Source of the DNA: Circinella umbellata
Lineage: Eukaryota; Mucoromycota; Mucoromycetes; Mucorales; Lichtheimiaceae
Direction: 5' to 3'
DNA: 64,000 nt
NCBI GenBank assembly: GCA_025093555.1
Contig: JAIWNF010000046.1
Coordinates: 248,001 to 312,000, forward strand
Below the pieces are notes generated by a model. That model saw nothing but the letters and a program-made list of their open reading frames with translations, was not told the origin of the DNA and searched no databases. This document shows positions 33,352 through 49,700 of the stretch, piece after piece. Every line of letters begins with the position of its first letter. The stretch's first letter is position 1. The position numbers were made by a program, and so were the translations under genes.

Positions 33352-36193
33352 AATAAAAGTGAAGTAAAAAAATTAAAGGATGATGTAAAAATTAATGTTT
33401 TATTGCTGGAGAGATTATTTATACATTTGCTAAAAACACTGTATATAATGATGCTAATAATCAATGCATAGCATTATAGGTAGGATTTTGGCCAAAAGGT
33501 GGGTTTTACCGTAATCACAGCGATAAAAAAACCAACCAACAACCAAATAACAAGCAAGAAAACAAATCATTCGACACGTTTCACTTTGCTCTCATTATTT
33601 GGACATTGTCACTTAACTACTTTCTATTTTAACTTGGACTCCCCCCATCTCATCCCCTTCATTGATTAATCTACGTACTTACTTTCGTTTTGCTTGTGCC
33701 CTTTTTCTGCTGCCCCTCAGGTTTTTCAGTACCCAACTTTGTGAATTGACGGGAACAATAAGCTGAAATAAGCGTGTTTAATTAATTCCGTCATCAATAA
33801 AACAAATAATTTTAACGTAATAGTAGCAGTACCATATATATAAAGTACTGATTAGATGAGTGTTTACATGAAAAGCTTTAAGTTATTTCATTAAGACAAG
33901 GTCCATTGTTTTTAGACAGTACCTGCTTCTATGAAACTATTTTCGTATTTACTGTAAATTGGGCTGAAATGACAAATATAGAATTGTGATTAATTTGATC
34001 TACAAGAAGTTCGATATCACTGTAACATGGTACAAAAGGATTAAAAACGAAACTACCAAAGGGGACTCTTATCAAATTTACCCAACATAAAAATAAAACG
34101 CCATGATTTAACGTAATGTTACTTTCGTGAGTCATTTTATACGGCGACAGTTAGCTAGCGTTTCGAATCTTCATTTATATTTTATTATAATAATTTATAT
34201 GAACATTGTTTTTACAAGTAAAAATAAGCTCAATCTACTTGAAGTTTTGATAGAATCGAAAATTAAAGTAGAAACAGCCTTATATTTTATTTTAAATGAG
34301 ACACACACATAATAACTTGTGTCGCAATGTATTTGATTCCAATAATAGTTGAAAATTTTATATTAGCAAATCTACCATTTTTTAAAGGAAAATACAAACA
34401 ACTCGGTTATCGTTTTCGTCATTATATCACCCAAGCAGGCTTTTCTCAATGTGTTTATCTAGTTACATACTACAATGTAATATTATTTTGGTCATAATGA
34501 TTACTTACTGTTCCTGAGCAACACATCAGCACACTTTCTTGCTGTATGTTACGTAGTCTACTAGATAAATGATCTGTTAGGTAAAAAGAGTACTATAAAT
34601 ATCAATTGATTAGAAGGGCTCAAAGATAACCCCCTACGACAATTGATAACTTGTGTTATTTTCTCTTGGCTTTGTTTAGCAGAATTATTTTTCGGATAAC
34701 TTTTCCGATCTGATATTATTACGAATAGTAGAAGCTCGCTTTTCTTTCTATGGTTGATACAGCTGACTTTTACAAGGAAATATGTTGTAGAGTTATTAAA
34801 AATAAATATATGAACTAGAATGAAGAGCACAATGGAATAAATTCAGAAAGTCATGAGTTTAATCGATAAATTATCATTTTAATAAATTGAAATAATTGTT
34901 TGCAAAATTAAAATTAATTCAGGAATACAAGTTAAAGCGGCTACTAATATTACTGTTTTAGCGTATACTGTTGTAATAAAAGATAATGGTGACGGTGGCG
35001 TTGTTTGTGTTCACTTGTTGCTTTTGTAAGCATGAATGTTAATAAACATATTTGATGGTGCTTAATGTACATATTATAAAAAAAAGTGCAAAGAAAAGAG
35101 AGAGGGTCAAATGTTATTTGGTTACTAGTTCTATAGTTTGTAGTACAAGAAATATCTAAAGTAACAACAAATAAACAAAAGCAAAATCAAGAAGAATAGT
35201 TGTAAGCTTTGCTTTTTCTACGGGTTGCTAATTCCGATACATAATGAAACAAATTACGTATAACTAATAAAGTTACACAACTAGAACAACCCTATCACGA
35301 TTAAAATAGTAAATAATGTGGCACATTTAGGCTATATACAGTAACAAAGAAAAAAACACCACATGGAATAACTTGGATGTTTATATTTTTTTATTATAGT
35401 GCCTATAAATTTGCCCATTGATAAGGACGCTGTCATTGTAATTAAAAGCCTTTTAGTGTACTAGTATTCCGTATTATAATTCATTTAAAAGAGAGAGCAG
35501 CAATTGAACATATGTACGATGTTTAAAATGAATTATTTTACTAATTGCACCGATCAGAAATATGATACAGTGAACTTACATGGAAAACATTTGAGTTGTG
35601 TCAAAAATATAAAATTGCATCAGATCAATTTATTCTTCTTCGGATCAAGTGGTCCGAAGTGAATGTGGGGAAAAACTACGTAATACGAGAAATCCAAAAA
35701 AAAAATCTATCCAGATTGTCAATTGTGTATATATCAACCAAAAAATATGTGTTACCTTGGCAATAAAGTGATGATAAAAAAAATAAAAAGAAGCAATAAT
35801 AACAAGTTTTATTAAAGAAGCAAAATTTTGAGAAAATAGGAGAAAAACAATTGAATTGTACAAATATTATATTATAAAAAAAGATAACTGCAAGAAAAAA
35901 AAATAATGTTTTGAATATGCCATGTAATTATTAAGGTGTATATACATATATGTTTATATGCTGATGAGGGTACTTGTAAAGTTAAAAACTGAGGAGGGAA
36001 ATATTAAAAAAGTACTAGAGTAGGGGTGAGGTATGATAATATGTTATAGTATATGAAAAATTACAAAAATAAAAATAAAGAGTAAAAACTTTTCTTTCTT
36101 CCCTCAAAATAAAAAAAAAAACCAAAAGTAGAAGAGGGTATGAGAGTTTGTGTATAATAATTTGTAGCATAATGCTCTTAAATAGATGCTTCT
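33352..36193. other. Intergenic, 2.8 kb, AT-rich, no supported gene
   Basis: Apart from short frames on both strands with no conserved content, I see nothing. The final few hundred bases are the 3' flank of the Sel1-repeat gene on the minus strand, with A-rich runs near 35870 and 36090-36120. Confidence 0.6.
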
Positions 36194-38958
36194 TTAAGCG
36201 GCTGGGGCACTGTAGCCGGCAATCCATCCGATCGATTGAAAGCTTTTTGGAAACAATTGTTCGGACTCCAACATGTTTGCCACTGAAGCATTCTCTAAAC
36301 AGTAACGTAGCAACAGTCGTCGTAATCGCTCGTGTGAATTTCGGCAACCCGTCTATTATTTAATATTACCATGCAAGAAATAGTCCGTTATTAGTTCCAA
36401 CAAAAGCAAGCCATGACTACTAATTTTTCCCTGAAACATCCAGCAAAATGAAACCATATATATATAACAACATACCAAAGCAGCACGTTCAAACCAAAAT
36501 AAAGCTTCTTGTAAACTGACAGATACACCCATACCTCGTTCATAACATAAGCCTAGATGATATTGTGCTGCAGTATGTCCTTGTTCTGCCGCTCGACGGA
36601 AATATTTTGCCGCCAATGTATGATTTTGTCGTACGCCAATGCCTGTTTGTAGATGAACGCCCAATTTGTCCAACGCGCGTGCATGGTTTTGGACCGCTGC
36701 ACGACGATACCATTGTACAGCACATGATGGATCCATTTCTACACCTATACCATTTGCATAGCCTGTTTTATTTTTCAAAAAAAAAATTGTGGAACGACTT
36801 AAGTGAGTAAAATAACAATTAAACATCAATTATTGAAAACTCTTTTTTTTCACTTACAATAACCAAGATTACACTGTGCCCAGGGATTATTTTGGTTGGC
36901 AGACTTTTGGTACCAATAGACAGCTTGTTTGGGATCTGCGTCGTCCATTCCGATACTTTCTTCAAAACAAAAACCCAAAGAATTCTGAGCTAAAGCATTT
37001 CCTTGCTCAGCAGCCAAAGTAAACCATCGTATTGCCTCACGTTCATCTTTTTCAATACCAACACCATTACGCAAGCAAAAGCCTAATGATAATTGTGCAG
37101 GAGCATGGTTTTTTTTCGCACTTAGTGTATACCAATATACCGCTTCTTGTTCATTCCGTTCAACACCAATACCATTCTGATAACAAAATCTATTTATATA
37201 GTTAAAAAAAGAAAAATCAAAACAGATGTATCACCAGTGATGATGAGAATGATGTTATGAGCTCTGGCCTATGTTGTACACATTTTTTCCCTTCATATGT
37301 AATAGTGTAATAAAAAGAAAAATGCTTTACCCAAGTGAATGAAAAGCAAAGATATTCCCTTGTTGTGCGGATTTCTTGTACCACTTTACTGCTTCTTGTT
37401 CATTGCATTCAACGCCAATCGCGTTTTGTTTACAGAAACCTAAGTTGTGTTGTGCACGAGAGTGGCCTTGTCGTGCTGCTTCGGCGTACCAGTAAGCGCC
37501 CATGGAAGCATCTTGTGGCAATCCAATGCCATTCTGAAAACAGTAACCAAGATTACACTGAGCCCAGGGGTAACCTTGTTCAGCAGATCGTTGATACCAA
37601 AGAGCAGCTTGTTCTACATTCTTTTCAACCCCGATACCATCCTCAAAACAATAACTATTTTTTTTTTATTTTGTGCATAAAATGAATTGTTTTTTTTAGT
37701 CTTACGAAAAAAAAAAAAGGATATTTATAGTAGAAAATAATAATAATAATTGTATATTTACCCAAGCGAATTTTGTGCAAAAGCATTACCCTTTTCGGCA
37801 GACATTCTATACCATTTCACAGCTTCTTGAACATTTTTTTCAACACCTATACCATCTTCATAACAATACCTTTATGAATTGAAAAATTTTTAATTGATTA
37901 AAATTAGTTTTTTGTTATAATAGATATATAAGTTACAGAAATCATAATACCGATAAAGATAATAATGATAATAATAGTACTAATAGTAATAATGAAACAA
38001 AAAAAATTTACCCAATATTATAAATGGCCACTGTTTCACCTTGACTTGCAGCTAAATGGTAGTATTTTAGAGCCATTTGTTGATCCTTTTCAATACCAAA
38101 GCCTTCTCCATAGCAATAACCTAGAATGCCCTGACCACGACAATTGCCTTGCTCGGCGCTTTTTTTGTACCACCCGAATGCAGCATGTGGGTTCCTGGGG
38201 ACACCAATACCATCATGAAAGCATACACCAAGACAATATTGACTAGCAGCACATTGACCCTCGGATGCCGCTTTTTGTAACCAACTAATTGCAATATTTC
38301 TGTTACTGTCTTGCTGTACAAGTGATTCCCAATGTTCCGACTCACTTCTGTCAATCTTGATACCTGGTCGACCATATTTTCGTAAAAAAGCCAGTCTTAG
38401 TATGGCCAGCATTCGTAAATCTTCTTCATTATAATAAAATCCTTGTTCTTTTTTGTTGCTCTTATTATTTTTGTCATCAGTACCAATATCGTTACTACTA
38501 CTACTACTACTGCTACTACTGCTACTGCTATTATTATTATGATTATAATTAAGATGTAATTCTTTGCTTTTTTGTAGTTGTAATAAGGATGACGATGTTG
38601 ATGATGAAGTTGCGGCTGCCATATAATAATTTGCGGCTGCAGTGAAATCCTGTTCAGTACCAAGTCCGAATTCTCTGCAAAATCCAAGGATAGCTTGCGC
38701 GGGTGCATAGTCATGGGCCGTGTGTAACAACTCCACCGCAAGTGCTTGATCGCACGGTTTGTCATTCCGCCCAAAAAGATAATCTTCAGCTAACATTACC
38801 AAGGCGGCATGATCATTTATTGGTTGAATACTGTATTTTTTGATACTGGATCGTTGTTGCTTTTTATGATTGTTATGATTATTATTATGGTGATGTTGTA
38901 ATTTGATAAGTGCTCGTCGTGATGATTGTACAATTTGATCCAAAACAGACGTTGACAT
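36194..38958 (-). CDS. Sel1-like repeat protein with low-complexity N-terminal region
   Basis: Six exons (38958-38012, 37869-37762, 37654-37331, 37189-36858, 36762-36476, 36352-36194) join in phase to 718 residues. From about residue 240 the protein is built of ~36-residue Sel1 repeats with the pattern A..WY..SAEQGN..AQ..LG.CY..GIGV.KD; I count about ten, for example AAFGWYKKSAEQGNCRGQGI, EAVKWYRMSAEKGNAFAQNS and AAKYFRRAAEQGHTAAQYHL. Several introns fall at the same place in the repeat (inside LG|YCY), showing that repeat units were duplicated with their introns. The N-terminus has His/Asn runs and a ~12-residue Ser run. Sel1 solenoids are scaffolds for protein assembly, as in fungal chitin-synthase activators and ER-degradation adaptors. 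There is no signal peptide, so it should be cytosolic. Specific partner unknown. Confidence 0.92.
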
Positions 38959-40366
38959 GATGATGTACAATGATATACTATAAGGTAGATGATAAAATAT
39001 TATAAGTTGTATATATAAATATACAAAGAGTCTAACTATATGAATAATACAATATGGTTGTAAAGATAAAAAGTTTAATAGACAACAAAAAGGAGAAAGG
39101 GAAAAAAGAAAATAAAAAGAGAGGAATATCGAAAAGAAAAAAAGAAAAAGAAAAGAAGAAGAGGGGTAAAAAAAAAAGAAGGTTTCATAGTATTTATAAA
39201 AAGTTACAACATCGTCATCATCATCAGCAATGAAGTATTGGGATTGGGGGAAAGATAAATAATGAATTATTATATTTTGGGGGAGAGGGTGAGAGAGAGA
39301 TAGAGAGGAAACAAATGAGAAGAGTAGGTTGTTGCTATATTGCTGACATGTATCATCATGCATGCAGTTAAAAAGGTTCTCATTTTGGTGCCATATGCTC
39401 TGAACTACAATTTCGAAAGTGTATAAATCAAAAAGCTTCTTTCTCCTTTCTTGCGAACTTAATTCGAATTATTTATTAACTAATAGTAGCTACTAAGAAT
39501 AACGTAGTAATTGTTAGTAAATAAATATGGGTAGTCATATATAAAAGAAAGGGTTCCCCCAAAGAAAAAAAGAGTCTTTTTTTTAGTCCTTGAAAATAAT
39601 ATGAATGTGTTTCGGTTGAACAATAAATCAACGAGATCAAAGATAAATTATATATGCATCCCATATGTCCGGTGGCTGCAATTTGATGCATTCATCAACT
39701 TCATTCTATAATTAGTGTCATTTTTTCCCCTTCTTTCTTCTAATATTTATGATTCTCGCCATCATTATTGTCATTCAATAACTTATTCTTGTTAATAATA
39801 ATAAGCAGCATCATTTAATATCATTTAACGAATTTTTATCAATATTCATATTATATCACATTATCGTCAAAACTCATTATCAAAATATTAACTAATAATG
39901 TAAGAGCGACGATTGATTTGAGTTGTTTTTCTTCTTCTTTGTACTGCAATTTTTTTGTGTTTTATGTATTTGCTGTACAGCAGACCAAGTATCACAAAAG
40001 GAATCATATCCAACGGGCGGATCTGTCGATCCGATGGTTATACATCAATCACGAGAACAATAAATGAAAAAAAAAAACAACAACGAAAGATAGTAAATAG
40101 TGGCACTCCATTTACACTTGTTAAGATACATCACTTAATTAAAATAATATTCATTTAATGGGAAAAAAAGAAAAGCTCATTTATTTATTTATTTGTTTAT
40201 TTATATTGTTAATGTAGTATTGTGTTTACATGTTTTCTCTTCTCCTTGTTTGTTTTTCTTCTTCTCTCCGGGTAAGTTCCGATTATAATGCTTGTTACTG
40301 TTGTTTTTTTTTAATGGTAGATAATAATGCTTATTGATATTTACAAAAATAAAAAAGTTTTTTTTT
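38959..40366. other. Intergenic, 1.4 kb: Sel1 gene promoter and helicase 3' flank
   Basis: The first ~350 bp upstream of the Sel1 gene are an exceptionally purine-rich run on the plus strand (39060-39320), i.e. a pyrimidine-rich promoter/leader on the coding strand. Near 40180-40200 is a short TTTA repeat. I see no gene. Confidence 0.6.
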
Positions 40367-44210
<3,844 letters not shown>

Positions 44211-44586
44211 AATATAATAATAATAATAATTTGGGGAATAAGGAAAAAGTAAGAAAAAAGTGAAAAACAGTTCAATTCCAGCTTTATGCCTTTGGCTTTT
44301 TTGCTGCGCACCAATTTTTTTTTTAATATTCAGCAATTGAAAGCTTATAAATCAAAAAAAAGGGGGGAAAAGAAATTTTCATGGTTTTCAAAGAGATTTT
44401 ATGAAAAGATGGAAAATGGAAAACTGTTATAATCTTGCTATTCTTTTTATTTTTTTATTTTTGAGAAATTAGAAAAGAGCAAGTAATATAACTGGATTTA
44501 CATGACAATAAAGGAGGAAAGATAGAAGGTGTGTATGAGAGAGAGAGAGATTAATGTTTCAAAAAAAGATATGAGAAAAAAGAAGA
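44211..44586. other. Intergenic, 376 bp: SSL2 promoter and RNA-binding-gene 3' flank
   Basis: The SSL2 5' flank starts with an (AAT)n run directly against the start codon (44211-44231). The rest is AT-rich with a GAGAGAGAGAGA run near 44538. No further feature is visible. Confidence 0.55.
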
Positions 44587-46790
44587 TTAATGGCTGACTG
44601 AAATAGAAGAGTCTCCACTATTGGCGGATACTTGAAGTTTTTGTTCTACTTGTGAAGTTAAATCTTTTACATCATTGTCACCAAGGGGTGACGCCGATGA
44701 TTCTGTAGTAGCTGGTGGAGGTGTAGTAGTTCCACTGTTATTAGTTGTAGGAGAAGAAGATTGCTCTTGTCCAGTTGCTGTAGTTGCTACAGAATATTGA
44801 GCATACCTAAGATAAATAAAAAAAAAGTTATATTTGTGAGTGAATTCATACAAGTTAATAAGTATATATTCATATTATGGATATATAATCAATGAAAAAT
44901 TGCCTTACTGTTGTTGATCTTGGTAACCAGCAGGTGCAATACCAAGCATAGTTTCTGGTGTGATTGGCATCATGGGTCTAACAGGGAAACCTGCCATAGG
45001 TTGAAAATCCCGTGGCCTCAATATCCTCTTACGGGCAGTTTGATTTTTAAGTTTCTTTTGAGCTGGAGAATCAGCAAATCGTACTTGAAGTGGCGCAGAG
45101 GAACCCAATACAGTTTGACCATTGAATTTTTCAATAATAGCTACAGCTGAATCACGTTCTGCTAATCTATTTACATTATACATATATATGTTTTTTAATA
45201 AAGTTTCCTTTTGCTGTACATATATACATATATATATTCGACTCTAATCTTTCCTCTCCCCCTTTCCCTTTTTACCTTGCAAAACCAACACCTCGACTCA
45301 TATTTGATTGTGGATCACGTAATATACGATTTGAAATAGTCTTGTGCGGATGGAACAAATCTTCCAATTTCTGTAATAATAATTTTTGTTTTTTAATTTT
45401 CAATTATATTAATATCTTCCTATCATTTTGTCCTTTTAAGAGATATTCATCAATATATATATATATACCTGTTCTGTCATATCCAATGGAAGGTTGGAGA
45501 TATATATGTTAGTGGATGTTTCATCTTGTAAACTTCTCAAACGTGAGCTAAATGATTCCTATATGTTATATATCCAAAGATTAACACATTGTCGCCACCC
45601 CACTTTAATGTATACATATTAACTGAGATCAAAAAAAATCGTGATTTTCTTTTTCCTTTTTTTTAGCATACCTGTCCAACTCGAGCAAATGATGCTTGTA
45701 ATCCTGCCTTGTTAAGACCATCAATAGCCCGTTCACAATCGTCTGGGTTTTCAAACATGGTAAAACCATATCCTTTACATTCACCTGTCTTTTGATCAAT
45801 AATTGCCTTGGATGACGCAATATTGCCATAACTATCGATATCACGGGAAAATGAAAAAAAAAATCAATAGAAAAGAGAAAAAAGAGTTCTTATTGTTAAT
45901 ATTTTGTCACACATAAACATACATATAACAAAACACATGAAAAACTAAATTTTATAGCAGAATAAAGATAAAGCTTACACTCGACAAAGTTCCAAAAACG
46001 ATTCATCTGTTGTTGTAGAAGATAATCCACGAACATAAATATTATGAGAATGATAATTCATGAGTTGTTCTTGACTTTGATGGGAATGATGACGTTTATG
46101 ACGTTGATCGGTTGACATGCTATAAGAACCAGGTAGTGGTTGAATATATTGGTGTGGAGGAGATCCAGGTACAGAAGCAGTTCCGGTCAATACAGGAGAC
46201 GAAATGTGTAAAGGTGGGAAATGATGCTGCTGATGATGATGGTGATGATGAGGTGGAAGTACATAAGCATGAGTAGGAGGCGATAAGGTAATTCCAGAAG
46301 AAGGCTGATGATGATGTTGGTATTGAAAAGTGGGACTAAAAGGTGGACTAGTAGGATTGACAGGCGGCGATTGTGGATGTAATGCGGGGGAACCAGGGTA
46401 ACTTTGATAGCCTAGTTCAGAATAATATTGGACCGAAAATTGTGGACTCAATGGATAAACATATGTGTATGAAGAAGTCTCGTCAAAACCGCCATTGGGA
46501 TGGTGATGTCGATCGTAATGAACTGGATCGATATAATAAGGAGGATAAGGTGGAGAGGTTGGTGTCATTAAGTTGGCTGTTGCTGCTGGTACACCATTAT
46601 GAGCGGCATTAGCAGCAGTGCCATTGTCACCTTTTTGTTGTTGGCGTCGCGAAACTGATCCAGTTGTTACTGTATCATCGGTATTCTTAATAGTAGCTGC
46701 TTCTGAAGCGTTGTTACTAGGCTTTTCGGTGATAGTAGCAGAAGCAGGAACACCAGTAGTCGTTGTTGCAATGTCTTTTGTGGTTGCCAT
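44587..46790 (-). CDS. Two-RRM RNA-binding protein, RBMS/alan-shepard-like
   Basis: Six exons (46790-45979, 45831-45672, 45558-45469, 45370-45276, 45166-44909, 44806-44587) join in phase to 544 residues. The N-terminal ~250 residues are disordered: Thr/Ala-rich, then Pro/Tyr/His-rich with a His run. Two tandem RRMs follow. RRM1 has RNP2 NIYVRGLSSTTTDESFLELC and RNP1 CKGYGFTMF. RRM2 has RNP2 NIYISNLPLDMTEQKLEDLF and RNP1 SRGVGFARL, then LQVRFADSPAQKKLKN. Tandem RRMs with this RNP spelling and the RFADSP-type ending are characteristic of the RBMS/MSSP group, which binds AU-rich single-stranded RNA and regulates mRNA stability. The C-terminal tail is Gln/Ser/Thr/Pro-rich. The target set in this organism cannot be inferred. 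Confidence 0.9.
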
Positions 46791-49700
46791 GACGAATTAG
46801 AAAAATTAAATATGTATATAAAGAGAAAAAAAGAGTAAAAAAAACTAAATAAAGTATAAAAAGGTTGATGAAGTTAGGAGAAAAGACTTGGAGTTAAAAA
46901 GACGCAAAAAAAAAGTCATTCATCTGGCTTCAATCTTTTTATTTCTTTTCTTACCTTTAAAATAAAAATCAAGAAAGTATGTTATATACAAGTCTAACTT
47001 TGCAATGTAAAATATATTTCTTTTATTTTTGCTCCTTTAAGTTTTTTTTTTTTTGTAATAAAAAAGTGTCACGAGGAAAAAAAAAGAAGAGGAAGAGAGA
47101 AAGAAAAAAAGAGAAAAAGAAATAGAAGGAGGGGGGAAGAAAAGGTAGGAGAGCACAAAGCAAAGAAAGCACTCTCTCTTTTGCCCTCACCCACACTCTC
47201 TTATTAACCTTTCTCAAGCAGAGAGATTCTTTATTATTGCTCCTGACTCCGCATATATGAGCTCAATGAGTACCATACATATTATTATTACAGAATAAAG
47301 AAACCTAATTATTTATTAAGTTGTTTAGATTGGTCTTCATTATATTTTTTTTAACTAGTAATGAACTGCTATATATTTATGATAGAGATTGACAGTTTGT
47401 ATTTTTTTTTTGCATGCTTAAACAAGAAAAAGGCTAGTGTTGCATCAGTAACAAGTTGAATTGGGAAACTATGGTAACACGAGCGTAAATAGTAATCTGA
47501 AACAAGCTTGCCTGGATCATTGAGTCTTTTTACAAATGTCTTTCTTTCTTTGATACGTACATACTACTTTGTCTCCGACTATTCTTCTATCTCTCTCACC
47601 AGTACATTTTATATAGTATAAAAAAATTAACATATAGTATATTATTAAAATAATTAGTGAGAAAGTAAACAGAGATACTCTCAATACATGGCCAATTATT
47701 TTTTTTTAGGTTGTAAGTTATATTTCTTTATTTTTTGCACGCGGTTTTTCTTCAAAAAGTTTGTTGCACAACTGCAAAATATTACACACAACAAAAAAAA
47801 AAAAGTGCTGAACATTGCGTAACAACAATAATGAAAAGGGTCCGATAAAATAACGTTGATGTTTTTTATTATTATGTATAACATTAAGCATAAATGTTAA
47901 AAAGAATGGGATTAAATGAAGTAAGTATTGATTTAAACATTTATAATGAACCGTATTCGTTCATACCTACTATAAAAATCTATCGCATGTTATTATAAAA
48001 ACCCGTTATTCGCACTCTGTTTAAAGAAATCGATTCTTTTTTTTTTTTTTTTTTCACAAAAAAGTTGGCATTTTTATGAAAAACGTGGCCAATATATTAG
48101 CGGCAGTTTAAACCTTTTATTTTTAAAACAACTTTTTTTATTCTGTTCGATAATGTGTAGATCAGATCCTTATTCAGTTTAAAAAGTCAAGGTGTACGTG
48201 GTACGGATAAATTATATTACATTACATTTGTGCTAGAATAATATAGAGACAATAATATATATTATGATCTTCCGTTATGTACTGATTGTTGTGCAATAGA
48301 TAATCCATATGACAAATGTAAAAATTCTATGATAAGTAAAGAAAAGTCACGTTTATTTTTTTCTCATTTTTTGAACAGTAAGTGAAGCTAATTAAAAAAA
48401 AAAGAGCACGAGAGTCAAAATAAGTTCATTAATAACATTTTTTTTCTGGTATTATTGAACTAGATTATTGCTGTTGAATTTTCATCTGTTTGTAGTACTA
48501 TTGAGTACTTTTTTAAAGTACATGGATCATCATTTCTGCCAAATAATTAAATAACAAAACCATATTTTATAATACTATAAAATCTTGATACAGTTGCGAC
48601 TTTTATTTACAACTGTTCTGTGACAATCGTCTATTATACTATTTTATTCTCCTACCAGCACCGCCTATCGTCGTTCCTGGGTAACTTGATAGAATTCTCT
48701 CATAAAATTATATTAATTTCAGCAGGAGAGAGTAAAAAATAGATCTAATCTTTACTTGGAAAGGCATAGTCAAAATCTTATTGCAGGATCTACAAGTTAT
48801 ATTTAACAGCAAAAGAAAAAAAAAAGGGCGAAAATGAAACACAGTTTAGTTTAGTTAATATTATTGAGATAGGTTTATAACTGCTTTGTATCCTCCCAAT
48901 TCCTGGGAATAATAACGATTAATATTGAAAGAATTCAAGGTTTCGAATTTTCGGGCTTTTTTTCTACTCATTAGTATGTAATACTATTTACATAATAAAT
49001 TATTTATTATCATAGCGAAGACATATTTTTTTTGAAAAATAAATATTTCTCGCTGTTAAATAATAGGAGTTTACAATGGTGAATAAACAATATTGTTTGT
49101 GATGCAAAAAGAGGTACAGAAATAATAATTAATGCTTCAAAATCTTGTAGCCACATCATGTATTATTAATTAAATTTTTTGTAGCGCACAGCAAATAGAA
49201 CAGAAACATGCCAATCATTAAAACGTAGTGGTTTATAGTAATTATAATTTACACGTGCACGTAACAATTTTTCCTAGTTACAATGTTTTTGATGAAAAAC
49301 AGAAAGACATGTAAAGATAATGTCATAAAAAGAAAAGATATACTATACTATATATAGCCAACAACAACATTAAATTAATAAGGCAAAGTATACCTGTCCC
49401 AGGAATAAATAATAATAAAAAACTTATTATTTACGCTTATTACGTATTCAGACTATATCAATTATACTTGGATTCCTATAGTATCACCAATGATTTATTC
49501 GCCACCACACTTGACAAAAGTTGACTTTCTGGTTTTAAACTCTTATTCTTACTAATCATATATCACTTCTTATTTATGTGTCGATAAATGAAAGTTGTTA
49601 TTTGGTAAGCGACGACATGAAACTAAGATTCAAATGATAAAAAAAAAATCATGTGTTTTTTCTTGATTATTAAAACAAAAAACGCTGGGGATCGATTAAA

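Noticed and set aside
38959..39363. Extension of the Sel1 protein to an upstream ATG
   Set aside because: The extra 135 residues are Phe/Ser/Leu-rich translation of a purine/pyrimidine-biased leader, not protein-like; I used the ATG at 38958.
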